The notes: generated by a model not told the origin, from the letters alone. DNA of 64,000 nucleotides from Allium sativum (GCA_030737875.1 CM060924.1:153010197-153074196); one strand, 5' to 3'; shown: positions 37,362 through 49,824, numbered from the stretch's first letter. Program-made: numbers and translations.

Positions 37362-37793
37362 TTAGATAGAATACCAAGTTGGCCTCACCTTCGAAGTAGG
37401 AATACTATTTGGGAAAGGAATCGGTTGAGATGGACATAACGATATTGCTTTCATCTGTGTTGAAACGGTTACCACTAGCTTACTCGTTTTGACAACGAAT
37501 AAATCTATGGATTTACAAGCGGCAGAAAACATTAACTCAACGTCATCATCACCTACAATTTTAATTGCCTTAGATCCAGAATCAGTTGGCCAGTTGCAAA
37601 CTAAGTCAATATCAAATTGCTCTGGATTAATCTTTGTTGACTTGTAAATCGACGCTTCTAATTTCTTCAAGTTACAACTTTTGAGAACTTTTGCTAGTTT
37701 GTAAGTTCCACCTTCGTACTTGCCACACTTTTGATCATCAATGACCAACTCACCATCGAAATAGCATATAATCGCTATAAATTTAGGAGCCAT
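37362..37793 (-). pseudogene. MuDR-type transposase, N-terminal PB1-like fragment
   Basis: 143 codons starting MAPKFIAIICYFDGELVIDD, with KYEGGTYKLAKVL, FDIDLVCNWP and IVGDDDVELMF. This is the pattern of the N-terminal (PB1-like) region of plant MuDR transposases, in which a FDGE-type strand is followed by an acidic (D)DDDV..M motif. The frame ends before any DNA-binding or DDE catalytic domain. Short minus-strand frames at about 37158-37050 may be a continuing exon. It starts about 440 bp inside the right inverted repeat, as expected for a mudrA-like gene. The fragment alone cannot catalyse transposition. Confidence 0.6.
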
Positions 37794-38234
37794 TCTGATT
37801 TACAACCACAAAAGTGAATGTAATACTCAAAAATAAGATCCAAAAAAGCTATAGGGTTATGAAATTCAAACCTTGAAATGGTTCAAATGACGAAGAGTAG
37901 GGTACCGTTGACGTAGATCTACAGTTTTTGATGATTTGTGCTACAAATACGGAAGGATATAATTTCAGATTATGATTGGAGATTTTGGGTTTCTTATATT
38001 CCATTGTTTGCAAACGTAGAAAGTGAGGAAGACAGGTTGGGTTGGTGCTATTAAGCACGTATATATGACATTTGAAAAAGAGCAAATTGCGCCATCTCAA
38101 ATGCCGCATAAAATGTTGACTTTTTGAGCTCAAGTTTCTATCCTGCGGTATTTAGAATGCCGCACCGTGCAAGATTTCAGAAGTCGCTGAAAAGATTTAC
38201 TTTATAAATACATGTTTTCTTAATGCGCAATTCT

Positions 38235-38464
38235 AAACACCACAACTGTGCATCATTTAAAATGTCACACATACAATTTTCTATTCGAATCATTTGTGCG
38301 ACATTTTGAATGCTGCATATTTGCGTCATCTCGAATGTCGCATGTACAAAATAACTGTTTTTGCCTACGTGGCCAAAACCAGGCTACGAACGTAATAAGT
38401 TTTAAAACCAGACTAAATCAGTGATAAGTTTTCAAAAGGGGACCAAATCAAAGAAAAAATATCC
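38235..38464 (-). repeat. Right terminal inverted repeat of the Mutator-like element
   Basis: Reverse complement of the left inverted repeat. More motif variants (CGGTATTTAGAATGCCGCA and similar) continue inward to about 38060. Confidence 0.9.
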
Positions 38465-38473
38465 ATATTAATG
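38465..38473. repeat. 9 bp target-site duplication (right) of the Mutator-like element
   Basis: ATATTAATG, identical to 34837-34845. Confidence 0.92.
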
Positions 38474-38869
38474 TGATATTTACCGCCATTGGTAGGGCAT
38501 TGTAACATATATCCATGTTGGTACAGATTTTTTTTTATCTCTGAAAGGATTTCCTTCATCACTGCAGAGTGCTGGGATGATCATTTGTAACATGTATCCT
38601 AGATTACCTGCAATATGTTATCAAGAGTTATTTATTTATCTGTTAGATTTATCCTTCTTTTCTAGAAAATTATTTCTCTGCTTTTATTCTCCAAATCCAT
38701 CTTCTTTTCTACGGTAAAACTTTCCAGTGCAAATGTTTCCAGCTCTCTTTGAAAATATGATCTAATGTGCTTACTATCAATGTATTTGAGTCTACCAAAC
38801 TTTCACAAATTATAATTGATATGAAATTAAACTTGTGTAATAATATTATGTACCTGCAGAGCAGCTCAC

Positions 38870-39000
38870 AATGATGAGGTCTTCAAGATGTGATTTCGGC
38901 TTCAAGATTTTTACTACGACCCATCTGAGTCTTCCTCCAGCTAAGAATGTTATGCCAATATTGACTGGCATGAACCACCTTAATATGACAAGGTAACCAT
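38870..39000 (+). other. Exon-like scrap, unidentified
   Basis: Between TGCAG at 38866 and a donor-like AAG|GTAACC near 38993, the plus strand reads AAHNDEVFKM, stop, FRLQDFYYDPSESSSS, then stops. It may belong with the coding relic at 39352-39949. No family was recognised. Confidence 0.25.
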
Positions 39001-39351
39001 CAGTTTCTATAAAAATATGTAATATGCATGTTCATTCACATTTAAATTATAGAAAATATAACTGAATAAATACCAAGAAATCAGATCTTGTAATGTTATT
39101 GTTTTTGTTAATCTTCCAAATATAAGAGTTGGACCAAACACATTAAACACATCTATTTGCAAATAAAATTATTCAAATATTCTTAAGTTTCAAATCAAAT
39201 ATATCATTTAACTTTAATAAAATAAACATATCGAGTTCAACCTTGTTTCGATCTCTTATGAAGGTGAGAGTATGTTAATGTTTTTTGGTTGCTAGAATAA
39301 CTCCAACAATGCACATAATCAGCATCTGCCTAACTGAGGACTTTTAAATGT

Positions 39352-39949
39352 TTGTTATGTTTTTTCAAACATGCTGCAATGGCATACCAAATTACAAAAA
39401 AAGTGATACTGCATGCAAAGAAGTCAATTGCATGGTTTTTGGTGACAGACGAAATAGATAACAGAATTGATAAAATAAAATCAGCAAAAGTGATTGGTGA
39501 TATGAATGTACCTATTAATAATAGGAAACGTAGGAAAAAATGGAGATCCAAGTCAAAGTCGAGGCAGTGGAGATTGAACTGTATCAAATGGCTCTCAAGC
39601 AAATAGTGTCCAAGCACAGTTAATTAAAGAGAACACTGTCAATTTGGATGAAGGAAAAACCAAAGCAGATCTTAATGTTGTTAGTATTATTAATGGCGTG
39701 CAAGAGGAAGGAGAGGTAGCTATAGTAAAATTAAAAGATATGTGTCAGGAAGTTCTTAATATGCTTTTCCATAAAGCAAGATCAGAAACTACACCCAGTA
39801 GGGGTAGGAGTAATCCTCAATTTACTCGTTCAGAGAACCAGCATACGTTGATGAACTATAAAAGTAGGAACAGAGAAAAATCTTCATGCAATGACAAGGC
39901 GAGGAAAGACCAAACTCCGAGGCAGATGAGCATCAAAATTGACTTCTGA
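39352..39949 (+). pseudogene. Unidentified coding relic, two frames
   Basis: A first frame (39352-39606) contains KKSIAWFLVTDEIDNRIDKI and the basic run NNRKRRKKWRSKSKSR. A second frame, shifted by one, continues with NGSQANSVQAQLIKENTVNL (about 39580) through GEVAIVKLKDMCQEVLNMLF and ends KDQTPRQMSIKIDF (39949). The two overlap around 39540-39606, consistent with one protein broken by a frameshift or a lost intron. I do not recognise the family. It is rich in charged residues with no membrane segment or zinc-binding pattern. Confidence 0.4.
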
Positions 39950-39959
39950 GACAATGCAA

Positions 39960-40835
39960 GGATTTTTTTTTTCTAGGTACCATGAGATAGAGACAGCAGT
40001 GGTCTGTAGGAAGTACAAATAGAGCTAGTAAAGCTATCAGGTTGATTAACATTTTTGACTTTTGAATTAGCAACGTAGAAGTAACTAACATTATGTAATA
40101 TAATATGTTCGAAATATCAGCAGATGTTGTAGACTGATATTATAATTGCAAACAAAATGTAATGTAAATGTATTTACAAATTTAATCAAATGATGTGGAT
40201 ACTCTACGGGTAGAACAATGTTTTTTGGAAAAGAAAAAAACTCTTATACTCTATTTTTTCAGAATTGTAAATGGTAAATTGATTTATTCATGATTTGAAA
40301 TTACAATTATGCCAACTCTATCGATAGACAGTGTAACTTTGAAAGGAACCTGGTTAATATCTATTTGTTATGTCATAATATATTTTCTTTATTACAGCTA
40401 CATCATTAACTAGATTTCATTTTTCTATGATGGCCTGGTTGATTGGGTCCCCAAATACATCAAAGAATTTTGTATCAAAGAGACTGCCTCTTAGGAACTT
40501 ATCATGTTCTAAGAAGTTGCCAATTTGTCAATCACTATAACGAATTTATCTCTAATGCACAATAGACAACTGTTTGGAGTTCAATTAAGCAGCCAACTTT
40601 GCATATAATTATTTTTTATTTTTGTATCATGTTTTTAATTGTTGATGGTACCCATACACTTTGTATTAATCTATTAAATAATAGTAAAGCAGAAACTTTT
40701 CAAGCTTTCTCCTTGACTCTCTCAAATCTCTCTATTCTCCTTAATTCTCTCAATTCTCCTTATTCTCCTTTAAACTCTCTAGATATTTAATATTTGTATA
40801 CTCTAATTAGTTTTAATTAGGGCGCACTAGCTTTC
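39960..40835. other. No gene seen
   Basis: AT-rich sequence. 40720-40780 is a pyrimidine-rich CTCTC/TTCTCC tract. Confidence 0.4.
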
Positions 40836-41050
40836 GTGAAATTATCAAAACCAAAGCGTCGTCGCCAAACTTTCTTCCTAAAATAGAGATCTCCTCCCTT
40901 CTCCAGATCTTGGTCTTTTCTTATCTATGTTTACCCAGTAAGATTTGGAGGTCGCAGAAGCCTTCATGAATTTCTCAAAACTGAAGCATTGCCAAACTTT
41001 TCTTCCCAAAATAGCAATCTCCTCTTCCTTCTTCTCCAGATCTTGGTCTG
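40836..41050. repeat. Direct duplication of an 85 bp pyrimidine-rich segment
   Basis: 40836-40921 and 40966-41050 share TGAAATT(A/T)..TCAAAAC and CTCCAGATCTTGGTCT with about 130 bp spacing. It resembles a transcribed 5' leader duplicated in tandem. Confidence 0.75.
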
Positions 41051-41934
41051 CTCTAATCTTGCCTCCGTCTCTTCCACCTAGATCCAAGTTGGAAAGGTTT
41101 TGCTTCAGTCATCAATAATCGTGCTTGCGCTTCAAGGATTAGGCGTGTATCTATTTTTTGTAAATTCTTTCATCTTCGTGTTTAAAGTATTTTTTTAATC
41201 TAAGATTCAAGTTAGACCCTTTAACTTTAATATGAACAGAGATTATGGGATTAATGTTTCTATTTCTTGGTTGATTATTTTTTAAGATGATCGGATTTAA
41301 ATTGCATGAGTTCCAATTCTTATCAAATATGTGACTCAATTTTAGCAGTGTGGCCAATTGTTCAATTGAATTGTGTATTCTGTGGGCACAAAAGCCTAAT
41401 ATATTTCTCTATTAGTTAGAAGCAGCATAGAATTGATTTGTTCTTACAACAAAGAATTTTTAGATAGATCTGTGAAGAAAGTAACTGTGTTCTGTTGAAT
41501 GCATTTTTGTGAAGAAATTCGATTTTTCTATAATTAATCCTCTTCGAGAGCTACTCATGTATCAGTGTTTAGATGCTCTTCTCAGTGGATGTCTATTATT
41601 TGATCTAATCTGCGTCATTACCTACTATCATCTTTTTGATTTTTCTATAAGGAATCTCAGCCTTTTTTTTGCGGTGAAGTGATTAAATATCAAGTTTTGA
41701 GTGTGCATTAATATTAGTGAGTTCAAGCATAACAACCTATAATGATTGCTGGCAGTCGGCTCCAATTTCTTACATGAAATTTTGAGTTAAAGTTTCAACC
41801 ATTGTCAAAGAATGTTTGAAGGGATGAGGTTAGAAGGAGACTTCTTACCTATTGTCAAATGTTGATATTTCTGAAGTGCGAGTACTATAAAATACTTAAC
41901 ATCATAACAATTTGTTTGATCGTTGTTGTAGTTT
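41051..41934. other. No gene seen
   Basis: AT-rich. May belong to the same unknown element as the repeat at 41935-42290. Confidence 0.35.
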
Positions 41935-42290
41935 GAAAAAATCTGGAAAAATAGGTGAAGCTTTTGAAATATGTACCCATGATGGAAGGGCAGTAGCATG
42001 CTTCAGGGTACAGTTTTAATGTAAATTCTATTTCTTAGAGCATCATTTTAATTAGGGTGAATTACATGTTTGTAAACCTTTTCTTTAAGAGATTTGTTAC
42101 AGTATGATAATGAATTGTTTAACAAGCAAAATATTTCATATGATTGTTACAATTTGAATATGAACATAATTATATGTATATAACAATGGCGTTCACTTTA
42201 ATCATTGTTGTAGTTCGAACAAATGAAGAAACTCAAGGAGCATGAAATAGAGATGAATGGATAATGGAAATGCAATGATGTAATCTAAGG
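41935..42290 (+). repeat. Dispersed repeat, copy B (partner at 26175-26450)
   Basis: Ordered matches to copy A, including CATGATGGAAGGGCAGTAGCA, GGGTGAATTACATGTTTGTA and AAACTCAAGGAGCATGAAAT. An exon-like reading GKIGEAFEICTHDGRAVACF occurs at about 41950-42010. The gene or transposon of origin is unknown. Confidence 0.6.
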
Positions 42291-42752
42291 TGCTTATTTT
42301 GGTTTCAGGTACTATTTGTACGTATACAATTTTAATGTGTGCATATTATATATCCTTAGGTTTCCATGATTTTATAATTAGTTTTATGAATTTTTCAAGT
42401 ACTTTTTTTATAAAAAAGTACTCATGTATAAATAAAGAATAATGGAGTCTAGGGTCGTGAGCATATGACATGTTCATGCTTTAGCAGTTAAAAATCAAGG
42501 GTTAGTAGTTACTTAGTCAAATGGGATAACAATTTTGCTTCTTTTCCTAAAATAAATGAATAATTGAGTCTATATTGATGTAGGCATCAAGTTCAATCAT
42601 TTGTTGGATTTTCTAAACTATAGTTTTGATTATTTCTATAGTTGAACTATAAATTTCTGATTATTAGAGATTAATTATTTCTGTCGTTCAGCTATAATTT
42701 CTGATCATTAGAGATACATATTGAGATCCTAGGGAATTTATACTTACAGACC
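42291..42752. other. No gene seen
   Basis: AT-rich. Includes a short direct duplication of TATTTCTGTCGTT/TATTTCTATAGTT-type sequence near 42630-42715. Confidence 0.4.
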
Positions 42753-43310
42753 TTTTTTTTTTTTTGCAAAACAATATTAAAACATAACAACAACGGGAAA
42801 TAAATCCGAGTATAACATCAATACAAATCAGTATAGATAACAGGTATATATCCATCCATATACCAAATATGAAATATATAATATAATGATCCTAAACTAT
42901 TGGTTCCTCCCATTTGAGTGGTTTAACAATTTCCCAAGTGAAGTCGGGGTCATCCCTTCCAAAGTGTCCATAAGCTGCAGTCTTTAAAAACCTGCCATTT
43001 CCACCTTTCTTCAAGTCAAGGTTGATGGTGATCATCCCGGGCCAGAAATCAAAGCTCTCCTTCACAATCTTCAAAATTTCCTTATCGGGTATCTTACCAG
43101 TCCCATAACTATCTGCAAACACCGACAATGGCTCAGGGACACCAATAGCATAGGATACCTGCATAATGCAATGTTTAGCGAGTCCATTAGTGACAAATCA
43201 TGCCTGACAATATAAGCGTTGCTCCTGTCCACCTTAGTTGGACCGTTACCTGAAAACGCACCACCTTCGTAGGCTCCCCAACAACTATAGGTATCGTTGA
43301 TCTTGCGACC
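42753..43310 (-). pseudogene. S-adenosylmethionine synthetase, 3' retrocopy-like fragment
   Basis: On the minus strand 43310-43160 reads [20 protein letters not shown] and [15 protein letters not shown]. After a frameshift, 43164-42892 reads [20 protein letters not shown] through [20 protein letters not shown] to KWEEPIV and a TAG stop. This is the C-terminal third (about 138 of about 393 residues) of plant SAM synthetase, the cytosolic enzyme that makes S-adenosylmethionine from methionine and ATP. It keeps the GGGAFSG-type P-loop region and the natural stop. About 125 bases past the stop is a 13-base A tract (42765-42753), and TGTAAGT occurs near both ends. That suggests a 5'-truncated retrocopy, though the tract and duplication are short. 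Confidence 0.85.
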
Positions 43311-43732
43311 TGTTAGACTTACAAAATTTCAGTTATTTATGTAGTATTATCATTCTGATAGATGTTTTTGCTAGCCATATTTGTGGACGGCGCTCATCCC
43401 ATTTTATGCACAACTCATAAATGTGTTCAAAGTTTGTTGTTTACTACTATAATCAATATTTCCCTAACATTGTTGTAGAAGCTGCTTGCCCATGTTATTA
43501 ATATGGTTGCTTCCTTGATATTTGTATAAACATTGATTTTATTGTGTCAAGTTAATGCTTTCTAGATACTATAATTAAACGAGGGAAGTTAAGTGGGAAG
43601 TTTAACATTATGCTTCAAAATTTTTGCTTCTTTGCAATTGCTATAACGATGATGATCGTAAGATTTTAAATGTAGTTATTATTTCGATAGTTTCCATAAT
43701 TTTTGCTTCTTAGCAATTGCTATAACTCTTCG
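43311..43732. other. No gene seen
   Basis: AT-rich; nothing recognised. Confidence 0.4.
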
Positions 43733-44120
43733 ATACAAAATTCCATTGAGCAAGACGAAGGCCGTGAGCTTTAGGAACATACTGAGGGTTCAGGTTAGAT
43801 TTTCCCCCCTTCTATGATTCAATAAATTGGGCCTCTGTTGCATGCTCTCCTCCAAAGAACTAACATATTAGAAGGTAATCTTTATGTTTAAATTATGCTA
43901 CTTATTGAAGTATCTAATGCAATATATAGATTTGCAAAAACACAACTCTGTTTCCTTATATTTCAGCAGTAGATTGAAGTAGGATGTATTATTGCAAACT
44001 CATAATTTTTATTTTATTTTGGTCTTAACATAGGTTGCTTTTTTTTTAACTCTCTGCATTAGATTCAGCAAGACAAGGCCTTGAGCTTTAGGAATATACT
44101 GGGTGTCCAGGTTAGGTTTT
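43733..44120 (+). repeat. Duplicated exon-like segment
   Basis: 43747-43797 and 44068-44118 share GAGCTTTAGGAA(C/T)ATACTG and both end CAGGTTAG, a splice-donor-like junction. They read KAVSFRNILRVQ and KALSFRNILGVQ. The family was not recognised. They are about 320 bp apart in the same orientation. Confidence 0.5.
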
Positions 44121-45448
44121 TTTTTCCCTTTTGCTATTCAATAAAATTGGGTCTTTGTGTTGCTTAATATGTCAAATATTGAGTTCAGTCATGCTCACAT
44201 TCATCTATGTATCATATGCACTCATTTAGTTTTATTGTATTTGAAAGTTCTTCGTTGTCTTAGTAACATTCAAGAGAGAGGGAGAGGAAGTTGCTTAAGC
44301 TTGAGTAGTACTAGAAAATAATAGAATCTGAGGATATTATTATATAGCATAATCAACTCTAATCATAATGTAATATGAAAGTTGAAAGAGAAGAATACTT
44401 TGGACTTTTAATCACTTGCATAACCAGAGTTACTTATGAATAGACCTTTATGATATGTTGTTGAGGTTGGTATCAACATTTACATTTTGTAGTTAACCTT
44501 TATACTTCTTCATTACTTTGATCTGCTTGCTTTACTTACTTTATGTTCTCTATGTTTAGACTGTGGTTTTCTTTACATCTTCATCCATGAGAATGTTTAT
44601 TTTTCTTCAACTAAGCACTTATTAAATCAAATTAATAAATTTATTTTATTTTTATTTAATATGACTGCTTCTTTTTATCAGGCTTTTGGAGTATCTGTAG
44701 TTTGTTGGTGATTGTCGATGGTTCATGGATGAGACTTTGGTAAAATGGCTATTGCATCAGGTAACGTGTTTTGCTTGATGTTTGTCATTTTTTCAACCAT
44801 GTACACATTTTCCTCCAATTAAAACTCATAAATATAACGCCAAACGAACAAATAAAGTTTTTGTGCGTATCATGCAATATGCACACACGTTTTCTGCTTG
44901 ACCGTTTTGTACTTTCTGCTTTTGTTATAGGTATTTGACATTTGAATAGATCTATGTCTTTAGTACTAACCAATCCAACGTTAATTAACTGTATTATTTG
45001 TAGATTATTATTGTTATTAGTGTCACATCTACACAGATACATACTAACATATTGCATCCATTAATTGTCAAGCTAAGGTATGTTTTTGTTTAATTGGTGA
45101 CATGAATTAATAATCTCACTTTTAGTTAATAATACTAAATTTTCCTAATGGGGATTAATACCTTTTAGAATAACTTTTGAAGTCATTGCATGACCCTTTT
45201 CCCTATTTTGGTTTGTGTGAAAAAAAAAAATTTATAATTTTTTCTAAAGCTTCAATATTAAATAGTTACAAATATTGTCGTCAATCATCATTTGTTGATT
45301 ATAGAATCAAAATATTCTTTTGTTATCATTTATCCATAGAAAAAATAGTGTTCTTTGCACATAGTGATAAAGCAAATATGTTATGCTTGGTTATTTATGG
45401 TGCACTCATGAAATCCACAGAATAGTAGCAAACAGTTAGCATTTAGCA
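44121..45448. other. No gene seen
   Basis: AT-rich with short frames only. A scrap at 44680-44760 (plus strand, ending at CAG|GTAACG) reads DETLVKWLLHQ and may be an exon relic. Confidence 0.35.
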
Positions 45449-46900
45449 CAAATACAATTATATGCATTCAATTAAAGTATTGCTTTCCCATTTGGCACAA
45501 ATACAATTATATGCATTCAATTAAAATATTGCTTTCCAACAAGACATTTTTGGCTACATCAAAATAGCGTTATAAATTCATATTTAGTAGTGGGTATAGG
45601 TTATTACAATTTCTTCTACTAATTATTTTTTACCTATTATTTTATTAGCAAATGTACATTTATATGTCAGTATATTAAATGTATAATTGTTAAAAAATAA
45701 GCATTGGTATTGATAAGAATTGACTAAGCTATTACCTATTATTATATTCGTACAAACTACATATATATTACAATATTTAATGTGTACAAATCTGTTTCTT
45801 TCAACAAAACCTTTTTTGTTAGTTAGTCTACACTATATTAGTAACTGCTCACATGTTAGTATATTCAGTGTACATGGAAACATATCAATTCGTTACTTAG
45901 ATGTTAGCCATTATTATATTAGAGAAATATACCTGTATGTTTATACATTCAATTTACATAATTAAACCCCTAATAACAAAATTACTTGCTAAAATCGATT
46001 GATCCTGATAGTTATAGATCATATTTCCTTCAGAATTTGCATTAAAAATCACAACTGCAGGATATGAGTACCAAGACCGCAAAAATTTATTCAACAACAC
46101 AAGTACAGTCCTAGCTAAAGCTGCCAATAGTATCATATCAGTCTGTAATACGATTTTGTTAATTGTAAGTGTTGTCGCTAGATTAGTAAATGAATATTTA
46201 TATATGTTCATTAGTATATTCAGTATGCATGAAGAAAAAATTGTTAAAAAATTAGATATGGTTTAGAATATAATTAAATAATAAAAAATAAGTTATTACC
46301 TACTACTATAACAGTAAAGACTACGTATATGTTAGTATATTTAACCTGCAAAAATATATTTCTATCAAGTATCATTTTTTCTTGGTGAAAGACTGAAAGT
46401 CTATACTATACAAGCAACTACTTATTTGGACTATGAATGTTGATTTACCAAAATGCATTTCTGTTTGCATCCAAATAATGTTATGGTAGTTACATGCTAC
46501 TACAATCGTTAACCATTATCTTTTACTGTATTAGCAAACACGTATACATTAATTTATTCAATGTTAAATGCATGTATGTTTAGTTTGAGCCTTGGGTTAT
46601 GCTTTTTATACTTAGATATAGTAATGGGAAAATAGTAATACTATAAATCATATCAACAATAAGTATATACATCAAAATAACTTTTATGTAGCGTTTAGCC
46701 TTTGATATAACAATAAATGTGAAATTAGCACAAGTACATATGCAAGCCTTAATATGGTATTGTGATATTTGGTTATATTTATAGGCTGCCTATATGTGTT
46801 AGTATATTAGTAAAGCAATAAATTGTAAGTATAATTATACCTTTTTGTGCATAAATGTATCTCTATCAGCAAAGCATTTCATTACTTGGCAAAGTATTTA
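45449..46900. repeat. AT-rich degenerate repeat region
   Basis: A nearly perfect tandem copy of about 46 bp starts it (ACAAATACAATTATATGCAT at 45449 and 45495). Then TATGTTAGTATATTCAGTG-like phrases recur at about 45668, 45853, 46206, 46329 and 46798. TTATTACCTA(T/C)TA and CAAATGTACA-type words recur between them. The spacing is irregular, so this looks like an old, diverged array. Confidence 0.5.
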
Positions 46901-47266
46901 TTTGTTTCCTAAACCATTCATGATGTTCTTGGTGGGTAAAAAATCTAAATGGAAGATAAAATTTGATATTCCATACCTTTTCTTTTTAAGTTCTCTTCTT
47001 TGTTAACAAATCTGTGATAATATTAGGTGGTGGTACATAAATTTGAATTTGAGGATGAACTATGAAGAACTTGATCTTTAAATGCATCATTTCTACATAA
47101 GGAATGCCATGTTTTATTATGATTTTAATTTTTATACTTTCAGCGATTTGGATATATTAACTGCCATGTATGGTATTGCAAATTTATTGCTACATATATC
47201 TTTCCTTAGATATTTTATCGAGATTTACTCTCTTTTCTGAACGGTTGTGCTAACATACTTCTTATA
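46901..47266. other. No gene seen
   Basis: AT-rich sequence up to the Helitron start. Confidence 0.4.
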
Positions 47267-49824
47267 TCTATATAATAAAATTCCCCCCCTAGACAAACCC
47301 TTAGACAAACAAGGAGACAAAGAGCGGCTGAGATTTAATCCCGCAAAAACAAATCCACCATCCTAATTTAAACACATCCCCTATAATTGAGGAACGGTGG
47401 ATTTTGTTGCATGATTGTTTGCAGTTATTTGGATTGAATTGGCATTGAAAGCTTGCGTGATATATGGAATCAATTTGTATGATTTTATAGCCCTTTGAAT
47501 GTATGTCGTATGTTTTCTTGCCCCAAAAATGTTGATCAAAACTGGAAACAATTCAAAATAGTTCTTGCCCAATACCATTTCATGTTTTTTTATTTTATTT
47601 TTGAATGGAATTTTTAGTGATTGAAATTTATTAAGTTATAGTCTACAGCACAGCTGAAATATAATAATGTATTAAAACTTGCTATAAAAGATTGATCTAT
47701 ACCGTTTTCATTTTCTAAAATATATGTTACATTAAATAGTTATGGTTTTAGGAAATGGAGTAACATGCAAGTTGAAATCCGCTTGATAAATTTGTCAGTT
47801 AATTGATATTTGACATTAAAATATTGGACCACATGAAATTTTCCTTATACTCCCAACTTATTTTTTTAGTCTTTAAATGCATCATATAAGTGGTACTTGA
47901 TTTTGGTAAATGATGTTCAGTTTGTAATCTAATTTTATCAGGCAAGTGGCTTAGAGTTTGATTTCATTTTTTTATGAACATTAAAATTAGTAATCTTCAA
48001 CATAGGGAAATTAAATTTCTCTTCCTTTAATGTGCATTTTCCTTTCTTTACATTAATGTTATCCAATAAAACCTTGATTATATCCTTTGTTGATTCAAAT
48101 CTATTTTAATCAAATGGAACCAAGGAGTACAAAGAACATAACTGATATATTTGATAATTTGAGTTTGAATTTTATACAATTCAATACAAGTCATTGCTTT
48201 TACGATTATGGCATTAAATTTCGTCCAAACATGTGTTCTACATTTCAAAACGTTGTCATTACATAAATGTTGGTGGATATTAGTATCCATGGTAAAAGTA
48301 TATAATAATTTTCTGTAATTTTAATCTTTGATATAAGGCAATAGGGCATGCAGGGATATAAAGGTTTATTAAATATAGCATAGTATTTCAATCAAAATTT
48401 AATATTCGTACGATTAGCACATTTAACGTCTTTCCTTAAAAACAAAGAGTGTCATTCTCTAATGCTTTTTGAATTTCTATCAAACGTATCCAACGTCTGT
48501 ATATAAAAAGAAAATACGTTTTTCTCTAGCACTCTTTGAATTTCTATAAAATTTAATACCCGTATTATTTAGCATATTTAACGTCTTTACTTATAAAGAG
48601 AATACCCTATTATTGAACACAGTTTGCATTTACTAAATTAGTTGATGAACATAGTAGGAATACAACTAGATACTAAAGGATCGGCTTTATATTTTTGAAA
48701 TAATTATGTACTTATGTTACATGGCATCCTAGGTTTAAAACTATCGTAACTTTCATTTTAGCATATCTTCCTCATATTATTCTTCTCTTGGTTAAAAAAA
48801 ACTGAATTTCAATTAGATTTAGCCCAAAATATGTAAATTAATCATTATTTAATGAGGTCTTTATGCTAGGTCTTGCATCCGAAATTGGCGTTGTGGTTTC
48901 AACTTTGGATAGTTTGGCTTACCAAATTTTGGTCAACATGTTGTAGTTTTCTGATATAGGTGTTTTCTTATTCCACCTATAAAAATTAGGCATTTTTAAA
49001 GAAATAGTTAGTTCAATAGGATTTGAGCTTTTACTCTTGCTAGATTTCCATTTTCTAATTTGGATTCCTAAAAATATCATATAACTCCTTAGAAAGTTTT
49101 GAAATATTGCTATAATTATTTTCTTTATTTCATATAAACTATGTTTTTTTAATGTTATTTGTCTTCTTCACCCATATATAATTTGACCAAGTTGTTGTCG
49201 AGCAACTATGTAAAATCATAAATATTTGTTTCTTTGCATATTATTTAACACCATACTTTTGTTTTCAACTTTCAGTATTCCACCAATTAGGAATTGCTAT
49301 TTATGAATCAACTTGCACTAATTCAGAGTTTGCCTTTTATTACGGTACCTATATTATTATCAGTATATCTTATTTAGCACTTAATAATCTTTTCATTAGG
49401 TAAATGGATGCAAACATATGATATCACAAGCCTATGAAGCATTAATTACTCAACATCAAATATGAAGTAAAATTGGAGTGTTGTGATCACATTACACTTC
49501 ACAGGAATGTCTAATTTGCAAGAACAAAAAAAATACTTTATCATTCATATACACATTTAATTGTTTAGAAATATCATTTAACTGTTATGTTATTAATATA
49601 CTTCAATGCTTTTTGAAATTATTCCACGAAATGTAATAAAATTCTCTCCATGGAGTTTTAGCAAATTGTAAGAGCTAGAAATTTTTATATGATTAATGTC
49701 TTCACATAGTGTATTTATGTTAATGTTCAAAAAGATGCATGGAAAGCTTGCAAGCCCAGCAAGCAAAAGGTTTATGAGACAGAGCTTTATATCTGTTTAC
49801 ATAATATTTGTGGCACAACGGTCC

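Larger units (their letters stand above)
34846..38464. mobile_element. Mutator-like element carrying a plant-mobile-domain gene
   Basis: 3619 bp bounded by terminal inverted repeats of about 230 bp (34846-35075 and 38235-38464) that align with few differences. Both ends start GGAT then a T-rich run and GATTTGG. A perfect 9 bp duplication, ATATTAATG, flanks it. Inside are a PMD gene on the plus strand (about 35309-37057) and a MuDR-type transposase N-terminal fragment on the minus strand (37793-37362), converging tail to tail. No DDE transposase core is present, so the element could only move with help in trans. PMD genes linked to Mutator-like elements are known in plants; this individual arrangement is read from the sequence. 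Confidence 0.92.
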
